A stretch of DNA of 64,000 nt from Bradyrhizobium diversitatis (GTDB lineage: Bacteria; Pseudomonadota; Alphaproteobacteria; Rhizobiales; Xanthobacteraceae): assembly GCF_016031635.1 (NCBI RefSeq), contig NZ_JACEGD010000005.1:62001-126000 (forward strand), in the 5' to 3' direction. This document shows, piece after piece, positions 18,819 through 27,219 of the stretch. Position 1 is the first letter of the stretch. Every line of letters begins with the position of its first letter. Below the pieces are notes generated by a model. The model made no database searches, had not been told where the DNA came from, and was given only the letters and a program-made list of their open reading frames with translations. Both the position numbers and the translations under genes were made by a program.

Positions 18819-19562
18819 TCAGGACGCCAGTGTCGCGGTCTCCTCCGCCCCCTGTTCTGCAGCGATCTGCAGCATGCCGTGCGCAGCCGAGATGACCTGG
18901 TCGATCAGGACACTGGTGGTGGCTTCGAGCTCGAGCCGGGTCTCGATCCAGCGCCAGAGGCCGCGGATCTCGTCCGCCGATTTGCCGTTCGGCGCGAATT
19001 CGCTCACGGCAAGGCCGCTGGCGAGCGCGTCCTGGTGATCGTTGCGCATCACGATCAGCGGACGCGCGAGCACGTCGGCAAGATCGAGCGCGGCTTCCTC
19101 GGCGAGCGCGCCCGCGGCGTTGTCGATGCGCTGGCCGCGGATCGGCGTCTGGTTGAGCACGAAGCTGTAGGGCCGCTTCCAGGCGCGGGCGACGCTGAGC
19201 GTCGAGACGGTCGCCTCGATGTCGGCGACGCTCGGGCGCGCCGGGATCAGGCAGAGATCGGAATGGCGGATCGCGGCGGTGGTGGCGGCGCTGAGACCGG
19301 CCGCGGTGTCGACGATCGCGAGCTGGAGGCCGCTGTCGGCGAGCATCTTCAGGCGTGGCTGGATATCCGCGGCGTGATAGATCGGCTCGACGACGAGATC
19401 GTCGGTGGTGCGGCGGCGTTGCCAGTTGGACAGGGTGCCCTGTGGGTCGGTCTCGATCAGGCGAACGGTGAAGCCGGACTGCTTGGCCGCCAGCGCGAGA
19501 CCGACGGCGAGTGTGCTCTTGCCACTGCCGCCCTTTTGGGTGGCCAGTACGATCGTGTGCAT
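18819..19562 (-). CDS. ParA-family ATPase (orphan)
   Basis: A 247-residue ParA/MinD-type P-loop ATPase. The deviant Walker A KGGSGKST is at residues 10-17, with the second signature IETDPQGTLSNW and Walker B-like LAIVDTAAG. Such proteins position chromosomes, plasmids or protein complexes by ATP-driven binding to DNA or membrane. No ParB, parS-like cluster or replication gene is nearby, so it is an orphan and not the chromosomal parAB locus. The ATG at 19562 follows CCTTTGGAGG-like sequence on the opposite strand rather than a strong ribosome site. Its cargo cannot be named. Confidence 0.85.
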   Translation of the reverse strand: MHTIVLATQKGGSGKSTLAVGLALAAKQSGFTVRLIETDPQGTLSNWQRRRTTDDLVVEPIYHAADIQPRLKMLADSGLQLAIVDTAAGLSAATTAAIRHSDLCLIPARPSVADIEATVSTLSVARAWKRPYSFVLNQTPIRGQRIDNAAGALAEEAALDLADVLARPLIVMRNDHQDALASGLAVSEFAPNGKSADEIRGLWRWIETRLELEATTSVLIDQVISAAHGMLQIAAEQGAEETATLAS

Positions 19563-19939
19563 TGAAGTTCAATCCTTTGGAGGGCTGGGTCAGGAATACG
19601 CCACGCGAACGTGCACCGCTTCGCGATGCTGAGCTCTTCTCGCTCAGGACGTGCCGGCCCGATCCAAAGGGGATCGCGGGGGTCCGAATCAACGGTAACG
19701 ATGATGGCGGAATAGGGAAGGCCAGCGAATCCGTACCATTACCGGCTCCGTAGTCGTACGTAATCTGGTCCTCACAGCCGTGCCCCGGACAAGGCGCAGC
19801 GCGAAAGCGTTGCGCCGCAGAGCCGGGGCCCAGAGAGCTACAAGTGCGTCTGTTGGCGATCTGGGTCCCGGCTCAGCGGAGCGGCATTTCATGCCGCACC
19901 GCGTCCGGGACACGAGGGGAATGATGACGTTGCCGCGTC
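19563..19939. repeat. Gene-free stretch with a palindromic repeat
   Basis: No convincing gene is visible in these 377 bases. From about 19781 to 19920 lies a GC-rich palindromic element: CCGTGCCCCGGACAAGGCGC at one end and GCGTCCGGGACACGAGG at the other, with inner arms GAGCCGGGGCCCAGA and TCTGGGTCCCGGCTC. This resembles a Bradyrhizobium-type intergenic repeat able to form a long stem. The part nearer parA (19563-19780) should hold the parA promoter, but no consensus is evident. Confidence 0.6.
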
Positions 19940-21298
19940 CTACTTCCGCACGCAGATCACGCGGACGATTGCGGCTTTGGCGTCGGTCGACGTGCCATTC
20001 GCGGTGATGCCGCTTCCCTTGAGGAATCCGCGCACCGCCTCTGCGGAGACCATCAAAGCCTGTGACGCCGGGACCGATGTCGCGGGTCCCGCGACCAAGG
20101 CCGGCTTCAGCAGCGCGATCCCGGCGAACTTGCCGTCGGCGTCGACGGCCGGGCTGCCGGAGAAGCCGACCGCCGGCGGCGGCGAGAGCGCGGAATTGCT
20201 GCTCGTCACCGGCGCCAGCGCGGCCTTGACGCTCGACACGCCGGCCGCGCCGCCCTGGCTCTGCGGATCGGCGATGCCGACGATGTCGACGTTCGTCTTC
20301 GTTGCTCCGCCGGCGAGGCTCAGCGGCTGCAGACCGCGGGCGCCGTAGATGTGCAGGAGCGCGAGATCATGCTCCTTGTCCTCGGCGAGGCGGTCGGCGT
20401 TGCCATGACCGGCGATCGTGACCGTAAGGCAGCCATCGGTGACGAGGCGGTCGGTGACGATCGCGCCGTCCTGGCTGACGACGATGCCGGTGCCGTATTC
20501 GACGGTCTTGCGCGGCGGCGGCCCGGCCAGCGGTCCCGACGGAAACGCGTTGAACGCGCTCGACATCGCGATCACTACCGGCTCGACCGTGTTCTCCGTC
20601 GCCTGATCGTAGAGGATCGTCATGGTGCGGACCTCGTCGCCCTTGAAGGTGCCACGCACGTAGAACTTCTTCAGGCCCTGCAATCCCGACAGCACGAAGA
20701 AGTCGGGCTTCACCACGGTGTAATCGACCTTGCGCCCGGACGGCTCCTTCTCCAGATCGGCGAGCTTTGCCGAGGTCGGGTTCGCTTCCTTGCGGCGGCT
20801 GAGAACCACCTGCACGGTTCCGGTCGGCGAGGTCCATTTCGAGCCGTTGGCGTCGCTTGTCTGCTGCGGCACCAGCTTGCCGGGAATGCCGAGCCGGGCA
20901 CCGCTGGTCGGCTCCGTCACGATCTTCCAGCCGACGCTCTCCTGCTTCTTTCGCGCCGCCTCGGCGAGTGTGGCGCGTTCCTGCGGATTGAGCACACCGG
21001 TCGGCTTGCCGCCCTTGGCCTTCTGGTACTCCTTGATGGCGTTGACCATGCGCTCGCTGACATCGCCGGTGATGGCGCCGTTATATTGGCCGACCCAGGC
21101 GAGGTCGGACTGGAGCGACAGCCGCTCCGCTTTTGCCATGGCATCGGCCGTCGCTGACGGCGTCTGCATTGCGGGAGGCTGGATCGGTACGGTCTGGACC
21201 GTTTTCGGCTTGGTGCCGGGCACCTGTGGCGCCGTCATCTGGGCGTTCGCGCCTGTGGCGGCCGCAAACATCAGTGTTGCCGCAAGCATCGATCTCAT
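19940..21298 (-). CDS. Secreted trypsin-like protease homologue lacking the catalytic histidine
   Basis: A 452-residue protein with a signal peptide (MRSMLAATLM, cut after ANAQ at residue 20), a short peptidoglycan-binding-like helical segment near 60-115, and a trypsin-like fold from about 265 to 430. The Ser motif GFSGSP (Ser380) and DLALL (Asp311) are present, but the position of the HtrA His reads TDRLVTDG, with Leu285. It is therefore probably not a conventional protease and may bind proteins or envelope polymers. The ATG at 21298 was chosen over a 21-codon extension because it starts a clean signal peptide. Confidence 0.78.
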   Translation of the reverse strand: MRSMLAATLMFAAATGANAQMTAPQVPGTKPKTVQTVPIQPPAMQTPSATADAMAKAERLSLQSDLAWVGQYNGAITGDVSERMVNAIKEYQKAKGGKPTGVLNPQERATLAEAARKKQESVGWKIVTEPTSGARLGIPGKLVPQQTSDANGSKWTSPTGTVQVVLSRRKEANPTSAKLADLEKEPSGRKVDYTVVKPDFFVLSGLQGLKKFYVRGTFKGDEVRTMTILYDQATENTVEPVVIAMSSAFNAFPSGPLAGPPPRKTVEYGTGIVVSQDGAIVTDRLVTDGCLTVTIAGHGNADRLAEDKEHDLALLHIYGARGLQPLSLAGGATKTNVDIVGIADPQSQGGAAGVSSVKAALAPVTSSNSALSPPPAVGFSGSPAVDADGKFAGIALLKPALVAGPATSVPASQALMVSAEAVRGFLKGSGITANGTSTDAKAAIVRVICVRK

Positions 21299-21392
21299 GA
21301 CAAATCCAGCCAGCCCATTGAATGCAGTGTCATTGAAGCACATCTCGTTGGTCGCGAACAATGTTGCGGTGGTTCAGGTTTGACAGGAGCCG

Positions 21393-21515
21393 CGAACTCA
21401 AGTCCTCATCCAGAGGAGCGGGCTCTAGGCCGCGTCTCGAAGGATGGTCACGGGCGACATCGGGGCCTTCATGGTTCGAGACGCGCGTTCCGCGCTCCTC
21501 ACCATGAGGAGTGAG
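21393..21515. repeat. Intergenic palindromic repeat before moeB
   Basis: TCCTCATCCAGAGGAGC at one end and GCTCCTCACCATGAGGAG at the other bracket an element containing GCGTCTCGAA and TTCGAGACGC as inner arms. It ends 14 bases before the moeB start, so a transcript reading through it would place the stem close to the ribosome site. Confidence 0.65.
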
Positions 21516-21529
21516 AGGAATGTAGGACG

Positions 21530-22333
21530 ATGCTGAGCCCGGACGAACTCGAACGCTATGCCCGCCATATCGTGCTGCGCGATGTCGGCGGACCGGGCCA
21601 GGCTGCGCTGAAGCGGGCCTCCGTGCTGGTGATCGGCGCCGGCGGGCTCGGCGCGCCCGCGCTGATGTATCTGGCGGCCGCCGGCGTCGGCACGCTCGGC
21701 GTCGTCGACGACGACGTGGTGTCGCTATCCAATCTGCAGCGCCAGGTCATCCACACCACGCCCGATATCGGCCGCCACAAGGTCGAGAGCGCCGCCGAGC
21801 GGATATCGGCGCTCAATCCGCATGTCCGTTTCGTCGGCCACGCCACCTGGCTCAACGCGGACAACGCGCTCAGCCTGATCGGCGACTATGACCTCGTGCT
21901 CGACGGCTCCGATAATTTCTCGACGCGCTATCTGGTCTCCGACGCCTGCTTCTTCGCCAAGCGGCCGCTGATCACGGCGGCGCTCGGCACCTTCGACGGT
22001 TCGCTCACCACCATCCGCGCGCATGAGACGAACGAGCAGGGCGAGTTCAATCCGACCTATCGCTGCCTGTTTCCCGAGGCGCCGCCGCCCGGCACGGTGC
22101 CCGCCTGTGCGGAGGCCGGCGTCATGGGGGCGCTGGCGGGCGTGCTCGGCTCGATGATGGCGCTGGAGGCGATCCGCGAGATCGTCGGCTTCGGCGACGG
22201 CCTCGTCGGACGTCTTCTGATGATCGATGCGCGTGCGATGCGCTTCGAGACGCTGCGCTACGGGCGCGATCCCGCCAATCCGCTCAACGGCGACGGGCCT
22301 GTGATCAGCGATCTCAGCGCCCATCGCACCTGA
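21530..22333 (+). CDS. moeB: MoeB/ThiF/HesA-family adenylyltransferase
   Basis: A 267-residue E1-like enzyme that adenylates the C-terminal glycine of a ubiquitin-like sulfur carrier, MoaD or ThiS. The ATP site VIGAGGLGAPALMYLAAAG, the acidic DDDVVSLSNLQRQVIH block, and DGSDNFSTRYLVSDACF are present. The Cys of PACAEAGVMG aligns with the conserved catalytic-site Cys. No carrier or other molybdopterin gene is adjacent, so the pathway assignment to molybdopterin rather than thiamine rests on overall likeness. It converges with the aldo/keto reductase gene, 9 bases away. Confidence 0.85.
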   Translation: MLSPDELERYARHIVLRDVGGPGQAALKRASVLVIGAGGLGAPALMYLAAAGVGTLGVVDDDVVSLSNLQRQVIHTTPDIGRHKVESAAERISALNPHVRFVGHATWLNADNALSLIGDYDLVLDGSDNFSTRYLVSDACFFAKRPLITAALGTFDGSLTTIRAHETNEQGEFNPTYRCLFPEAPPPGTVPACAEAGVMGALAGVLGSMMALEAIREIVGFGDGLVGRLLMIDARAMRFETLRYGRDPANPLNGDGPVISDLSAHRT

Positions 22334-22342
22334 TTGCCGCCG

Positions 22343-23350
22343 TTACCTGGTGGGCGGTTTCTCGCTGTCGAGATGGGCCATCTGCTCGGCCGCGTAACGT
22401 GTGCCCGAAGCGACATCCGGCGGGAAGGCCTTCGCCAATGCGGCGAAATGAGCTTGCGTCAGCGTCACCTTGGTTGCGCCGAGCGCTTCGGCCAGACGGT
22501 TGCGGGTCCGGGCGCCGACCAGTGGCACGATCTCCCGGCCCTGCGCCGCCACCCAGGCGATCGCGACTTGCGCAGGCGTCGCGCCGACTTCATTCGCGAT
22601 CGCGCGCAGAGAATCCACCAGCGCGAGATTGGCATCGAGGTTCGCGCCCTGGAAGCGCGGCGTCATCAGCCGGTAGTCCTTGCCGGCCTTACCCGAATCC
22701 TTCGACCAGTGACCGCTGATCAGGCCGCGCGCCAGGACGCCGTAGGCGGTGATGCCGATGCCGAGCTCGCGGCAGGTCTTGAGGATGTCGCGTTCGATGC
22801 CGCGCTCGATCAGTGAATATTCGATCTGGAGATCGGCGATCGGATGCACCGCATGCGCGCGGCGGATGGTGTCGGAGCCGACCTCGGACAGGCCGATATG
22901 CCTGACATAGCCGGCCTTCACGAGATCGGCGAGGCCCCCGATGGTGTCTTCGATGGGAACGTTCGGATCGAGCCGCGCCGGACGATAGATGTCGACATGG
23001 TCGGTGCCGAGCCGCTGGAGCGAATAGGCGAGGAAGTTCTTGGTTGCGGCCGGCCGGCAGTCCATGCCGATGAAGTCGCCGGCGGGGCCGCGCAGCGCAC
23101 CGAACTTGACGCTGATCCGCACCTTTTCGCGTGAAACGTCCTTGAGTGCCTCCCGGATCAGCATTTCATTGTGGCCCATGGCGTAGAAATCGCCGGTGTC
23201 GAGCAGCGTGATGCCCGCATCGAGCGCCGCATGGATGGTGGCGATGCTTTCCCCGCGATCGGAAGGACCGTAGGCGTCGGACATGGCCATGCAGCCGAGA
23301 CCGAGGCTTGAGACGGTGGGGCCGGTTGAACCGAGTGTGCGTTGTTCCAT
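22343..23350 (-). CDS. Aldo/keto reductase (AKR13-like)
   Basis: A 335-residue NADPH-dependent oxidoreductase with a TIM-barrel fold. Of the AKR tetrad, Asp51, Tyr56 and Lys82 (in ISVKFG) are present, but the usual His position reads YRPARLDP, with Ala125. This variant is shared by the YakC/AKR13 group. The C-terminal VGARTRNRLAEALGA block binds the cofactor phosphate. The ATG at 23350 has GAGGAG eight bases upstream; an extension of 39 codons has no AKR character. It diverges from a LysR gene that probably controls it. The substrate is unknown. Confidence 0.87.
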   Translation of the reverse strand: MEQRTLGSTGPTVSSLGLGCMAMSDAYGPSDRGESIATIHAALDAGITLLDTGDFYAMGHNEMLIREALKDVSREKVRISVKFGALRGPAGDFIGMDCRPAATKNFLAYSLQRLGTDHVDIYRPARLDPNVPIEDTIGGLADLVKAGYVRHIGLSEVGSDTIRRAHAVHPIADLQIEYSLIERGIERDILKTCRELGIGITAYGVLARGLISGHWSKDSGKAGKDYRLMTPRFQGANLDANLALVDSLRAIANEVGATPAQVAIAWVAAQGREIVPLVGARTRNRLAEALGATKVTLTQAHFAALAKAFPPDVASGTRYAAEQMAHLDSEKPPTR

Positions 23351-23466
23351 GATGGCTCTCCTCGAAAGGTGGCGGCTGAACGCCGCGTGACGAGGACGGA
23401 TATGCGCCCGACCGATTGAGCCGATAAGCTGGACAATCCGGAATGGCTTGTTCACACTGGTGAACA

Positions 23467-24378
23467 ATGGCCGAGCCTGACCTTCGCGATCTCGATGTCT
23501 TCGTGGCGGTCGCCCGCACCCGCAATTTCCGGCGCGCGGCGGTCGAAATTCGCGTGTCGGTGTCGAGCCTCAGCCAGCGGCTCCGGGACCTGGAGGAGCG
23601 CCTCGGCGTCCGCCTGATGAACCGCACCACGCGCAGCGTCGCGCTGACCGAGGCGGGCGAATTGCTGCTGTCGCGCGTTGCGCCGGCGTTGCGCGATGTC
23701 GGCGATGCCCTGGATCAGGTCCGCGGTCTGCGCAAGGTCGCCTCTGGGCGCTTGCGCATCAACGCGCCCCCGCCGGCGGTCGATCTGGTGCTGGCGCCGA
23801 TGGTCGGGCCGTTTCTGGCGGCGCATCCGCAGGTCGATCTCGACATCGTCAGCGAAAGCGGCTTCGTCGACATCGTGAGCGGGGGATACGATGCCGGCGT
23901 GCGCTATGGCGAGCATCTCGCGCAGGACATGGTGGCGATCCCGCTGAGCGGCCCGCAGAGTTACGTCGTCGTGGCATCGCCCGACTACATCGCGCGCCGG
24001 GGCCGGCCGAAACATCCGAAGGATCTTCTCGATCATGACTGCATCCGCGCCCGCTATTCGAGCGGCGTCATGCATGATCTGGAATTCGAGAAGGCCGGCC
24101 AAATCGTGAAGGTCGATCCGCCGGCGAAGCTGATCTCGACCAACATGGGCCTCGCCATGCGCGCCGCGCTCGACGGTGTCGGCGTGTGGGCAACGCTCGA
24201 TGGCTACGTGCATGACGCCGTGAAGTCCGGCGCGCTGGTCAGCCTGATGGAGGATTGGTGCGAACCGTTTGCCGGTCCGTTCCTATACTATCCGAGCCGC
24301 CGCCAGACGCCGCCTGCGCTGCGCGCCTTCATCGATTTCGTTGCGGATTGGCGCAAGCGGGAATGGCGCGGGACGTAA
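23467..24378 (+). CDS. LysR-family transcriptional regulator
   Basis: A 303-residue LysR protein. The N-terminal winged helix-turn-helix (residues 5-65) contains FVAVARTRNFRRAAVEIRVSVSSLSQRLRDLEERLG, and a periplasmic-binding-like effector domain follows from about residue 90. The CrgA/YafC-type wording GVRLMNRTTRSVALTEAG is typical. It is divergent from the aldo/keto reductase across 116 bases, the usual arrangement of a LysR regulator and its target. Its effector is not predictable. Confidence 0.9.
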   Translation: MAEPDLRDLDVFVAVARTRNFRRAAVEIRVSVSSLSQRLRDLEERLGVRLMNRTTRSVALTEAGELLLSRVAPALRDVGDALDQVRGLRKVASGRLRINAPPPAVDLVLAPMVGPFLAAHPQVDLDIVSESGFVDIVSGGYDAGVRYGEHLAQDMVAIPLSGPQSYVVVASPDYIARRGRPKHPKDLLDHDCIRARYSSGVMHDLEFEKAGQIVKVDPPAKLISTNMGLAMRAALDGVGVWATLDGYVHDAVKSGALVSLMEDWCEPFAGPFLYYPSRRQTPPALRAFIDFVADWRKREWRGT

Positions 24379-24381
24379 GCC

Positions 24382-25383
24382 TCAGAGCATGCTCGGCAGC
24401 ACGCGATCCGGCGGCTTGTGGGCGTCGAGGAAGGTACGGATGTTGATGATCACCTTCTCGCCCATCTCGACGCGGCCTTCGATCGTGGCCGAGCCCATAT
24501 GCGGCAGCAGCGTCACCTTGCCGGCCCTGGCGAGCCGCACCAGCTTCGGGTTGACCGCCGGCTCGTGCTCGTAGACGTCGAGGCCGGCGCCGGCGATCTC
24601 GCCGCCTTCGATCAACTTGATCAGCGTGTCCTCGTCGGTCACCTCGCCGCGCGCGGTGTTGACGATGTAGGCGTCCTTGCGGATCAGCTTCAGCCGCCGC
24701 GCCGAGAGCAGATGATAGGTCGCCGGCGTGTGCGGACAGTTCACCGAGATGATGTCCATCCGCGCCAGCATCTGGTCGAGGCTTTCCCAATAGGTCGCCC
24801 CTAACTCTTCGGCGATGACAGGCGCGACGGGACGGCGGTTGTGATAGTGGATCTGCAGGCCGAACGCGCGCGCGCGGCGCGCCACCGCCTGACCGATGCG
24901 GCCCATGCCGATGATGCCGAGACGCTTGCCGCCGATGCGGTGGCCCAGCATCCAGGTCGGCGACCAGCCCGGCCAGGGCTTTCCTTCGGTCAGGATCGAG
25001 GCGCCTTCGATCATCCGCCTGGGCACCGCCAGGATCAGCGCCATGGTCATATCAGCGGTGTCTTCGGTCAGAACCTTCGGCGTATTGGTGACGGTGATGC
25101 CGCGGGCATGAGCGGCCGCAACGTCGATATTGTCGACGCCGTTGCCGAAATTGGCGATCAGGCGGAGCTTGCAGTCGGGCTGGTTCACGACATCGGCGCT
25201 GATGTGATCGGTCACGGTCGGAACCAGCACGTCGGCAGTGCGCGCGGCTTCCGCGATCTGCTCGGGCGACATCGGCGTATCCTCGAGATTGATCCGCGCG
25301 TCGAACAATTCGCGCATCCGCGTCTCGATCGAATCCGGCAGCTTGCGCGTCACCACGACGAGGGGCTTTTTCTTCACCGACAT
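24382..25383 (-). CDS. D-isomer 2-hydroxyacid dehydrogenase (glyoxylate/hydroxypyruvate reductase type)
   Basis: A 333-residue NAD(P)-dependent dehydrogenase of the GyaR/SerA family. The Rossmann motif GIIGMGRIGQAVARRA lies near 155-170. The catalytic Arg is in NTARGEV, Glu in YEHEP and His in LLPHMGSAT. It most likely reduces glyoxylate or hydroxypyruvate. It lacks the ACT domain of SerA. It converges with the LysR gene with 3 bases between stops, and no partner gene indicates the exact substrate. Confidence 0.88.
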   Translation of the reverse strand: MSVKKKPLVVVTRKLPDSIETRMRELFDARINLEDTPMSPEQIAEAARTADVLVPTVTDHISADVVNQPDCKLRLIANFGNGVDNIDVAAAHARGITVTNTPKVLTEDTADMTMALILAVPRRMIEGASILTEGKPWPGWSPTWMLGHRIGGKRLGIIGMGRIGQAVARRARAFGLQIHYHNRRPVAPVIAEELGATYWESLDQMLARMDIISVNCPHTPATYHLLSARRLKLIRKDAYIVNTARGEVTDEDTLIKLIEGGEIAGAGLDVYEHEPAVNPKLVRLARAGKVTLLPHMGSATIEGRVEMGEKVIINIRTFLDAHKPPDRVLPSML

Positions 25384-25705
25384 GTCCTGCTCTCATGAGG
25401 CGTCGCGGTCCGCCTCTGTCGCCAAAGGCCGGCCGTTGAGGCCTCATTAACCCGGTTGTTCGACACTGCCCTTGCCGTGTCCGTCCCCGGCGCTTCCTCC
25501 AAGCTCTCCCGACATTTCCGGCCGGAAAATCGGGGCAAACTGGTTGTTCAAGTGCCCGTCCTCTCTAGCAGAAGGCCGGGCCAAGACAAGAACCACGGGC
25601 GAGGCTTGGAACCCGCGTGGGGCGGGAAAAGGGGCGGACGCGGCAGGGTTTTGGAATTTGGGGTGAGGATCCGGTTTGGCCGGGTCTTCGACAGGAGACG
25701 GGTTG
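25384..25705. other. Gene-free stretch between divergent genes
   Basis: These 322 bases separate two divergent genes, so both promoters should lie here. A loose inverted repeat (CATGAGGC near 25393, GCCTCATTA near 25441) brackets the first 60 bases and could be a regulator site. I see no ORF with family character, RNA gene or terminator. Confidence 0.5.
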
Positions 25706-26236
25706 ATGGCGTTGGGGCGTTTTTGTTCGGTGATGGCGCTCGTTTGCACTTGGTTGAGCGCCTCGGTCGGCCCCTCGCATTCGGCGAAGGACAATAGCCC
25801 GCAGACCGCCAGCGGCTTGCCGGTGCCGCGCTATGTCAGCCTCAAATCGGATCACGTGAACGTCCGCGCCGGCCCGACCAAGGACAATGACGTCGCCTGG
25901 GTCTACACCCGCGCCGGCCTGCCGGTCGAAATCACCGCCGAGTTCGAGAACTGGCGCCGGGTGCGCGATTCCGAAGGCGCCGAGGGCTGGGTCTATCACT
26001 CGCTGCTGTCGGGCCGCCGCACCGCGGTCGTCACCATGAAGCACAAGGACGACCTCGCCCCGATCTACGACCGGCCCGATCCCGACAGCGCGGTTGCAGC
26101 AAAGCTCCAGGCTGGCGTCGTCACGCAGGTTAAGAAGTGCACCGCAAACTGGTGCCGCGTCATCGGCAACGGCTTTGACGGCTGGATCCAGCAGGAGCGC
26201 CTCTGGGGCGTCTATTCGGACGAGCAGGTGAATTGA
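25706..26236 (+). CDS. Secreted bacterial SH3-domain protein
   Basis: A 176-residue protein with a signal peptide (MALGRFCSVMALVCTWLSAS, cut near residue 27) and two tandem SH3b-like modules. The first (about 38-98) contains SDHVNVRAGPTKDNDVAWVY and EGWVYHSLLSG, and the second (about 105-165) contains IYDRPDPDSAVAAKLQAG and DGWIQQERLWGVY. Such modules bind peptidoglycan peptides or mediate periplasmic protein contacts; no enzymatic domain is attached. The ATG at 25706 has CAGGAGA upstream. It converges with irr. Confidence 0.83.
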   Translation: MALGRFCSVMALVCTWLSASVGPSHSAKDNSPQTASGLPVPRYVSLKSDHVNVRAGPTKDNDVAWVYTRAGLPVEITAEFENWRRVRDSEGAEGWVYHSLLSGRRTAVVTMKHKDDLAPIYDRPDPDSAVAAKLQAGVVTQVKKCTANWCRVIGNGFDGWIQQERLWGVYSDEQVN

Positions 26237-26268
26237 CGCGAAGACAGCGGGCAAGCTGCCGCTCCAGC

Positions 26269-26351
26269 GTCGTGCCCGGGCTTGTCCCGGGCATCCACGT
26301 CCTTCGCGCCGATCCAAAACGTGGATGGCCGGGACGAGCCCGGCCATGACG
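26269..26351. repeat. Palindromic intergenic repeat, family B copy 1
   Basis: Alternating blocks GTGCCCGGGCTTGTCCCGGG, CATCCACGT, ACGTGGATG and GCCGGGACGAGCCCGGCCAT form an almost complete inverted repeat. A second full copy lies at 48296-48387 and a half copy at 60185-60222. It occupies the space between the convergent SH3 gene and irr. Confidence 0.85.
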
Positions 26352-26376
26352 GTCAGATTATCAGCCTAAGGCGACC

Positions 26377-26868
26377 TCAGCGCTTCTTGCGCAGGCGCAC
26401 GACCATGTCGATGCGGGAGATCTCGTAGCCCTCGGGCACCTCCGGCATCTTCGACAGCGCCAGATGAGGGTCCTCGATGTCGACCAGCTCGTGGCTGTTC
26501 TCGAGATAGTAGTGATGGTGGGTCGTGACGTTGGTATCGAAATAGGTCTTGGTGCCGTCGACACTGACCTGGCGGAGCAGGCCGGCATCGGTGAGCTGGT
26601 TCAACGTGTTGTAGACGGTCGCCAGCGACACCGGAACCTTGGCCAGCGTCGCTTCCTCATAGAGCATCTCAGCCGTGAGGTGACGAGCACCCTTGCCGAA
26701 CAGCAGCCAGCCGAGCGCCATGCGTTGGCGCGTCGGACGGAGCCCCGCGGACTGAAGCATTTCGTTGACGTCGTGCCACGGGCAGCCGGTCAGGGCCGGC
26801 TGGCGGCCGGACAGGAGGGCCGCAGCATGGGCGTCGTCGTCGTAATGGGACGCGGTATTCTCAGTCAT
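26377..26868 (-). CDS. irr: Irr, heme-responsive iron regulator of the Fur family
   Basis: A 163-residue Fur-family repressor, the exact length known for B. japonicum Irr. The heme regulatory motif GCPWHD (Cys29-Pro30) and the second heme region TTHHHYYLE are both visible. Irr accumulates under iron limitation and controls heme synthesis and iron storage and uptake genes; heme bound at these sites triggers its degradation. The ATG at 26868 gives this length; a 9-residue extension is possible but atypical. It diverges from fabA. Its promoter carries direct repeats likely to bind Fur/Mur. Confidence 0.97.
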   Translation of the reverse strand: MTENTASHYDDDAHAAALLSGRQPALTGCPWHDVNEMLQSAGLRPTRQRMALGWLLFGKGARHLTAEMLYEEATLAKVPVSLATVYNTLNQLTDAGLLRQVSVDGTKTYFDTNVTTHHHYYLENSHELVDIEDPHLALSKMPEVPEGYEISRIDMVVRLRKKR

Positions 26869-26906
26869 TTCCAGATTTCGGGCACGCGTGAACAATATCT
26901 CTTTGT

Positions 26907-26946
26907 ACTATAAGAAGAGAAAGATGCAGATGCAAGTTTCTCGCAA
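26907..26946 (-). promoter_or_regulatory. irr promoter with direct-repeat Fur/Mur-type site
   Basis: On the minus strand, TTGCAT (26935-26930) and TATAGT (26912-26907) make a -35/-10 pair with a 17-base spacer, about 40 bases before the irr start. Imperfect direct repeats TTGCGA (26946-26941), TTGCAT and TGCATC (26928-26923) overlap the -35. B. japonicum Fur is known to repress irr through a non-canonical site of three direct-repeat hexamers, and this arrangement fits that description. Confidence 0.7.
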
Positions 26947-27219
26947 CTAGAGAGGTTCTAATCAGGCCTGGAACCGCGTGGTGAGCGCGTCATTTTACCT
27001 TCATGGATGCGCTTTGCCACCCGAAATGGCCTGTGTTAGAGAGCGCGCGGTTCCGCTTAGCCGATTTTGGTGCAGCCGAGCATGAAGGCTTGGTTCGCAG
27101 TCCATCCGGGGCTTGCGCGAGTCGCGGCCGACGGTGGCAATTGGCGTTGCTGTCCGATCGAGACGGGGCCATTTTCGCCAAAGAACGCCGCTCAATCGGG
27201 ATTGAACAGAGGCTCGTGA
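26947..27219. other. Intergenic region upstream of fabA
   Basis: The remaining 273 bases between the irr promoter and fabA contain short open frames on both strands, but none has a ribosome site or family resemblance. The stretch presumably carries the fabA promoter and an untranslated leader. I could not identify a regulator box with confidence. Confidence 0.4.

Noticed and set aside
18819..19562. A chromosomal origin or parABS locus
   Set aside because: No ParB, DnaA, GidA or clustered parS or DnaA boxes accompany the ParA-type gene.
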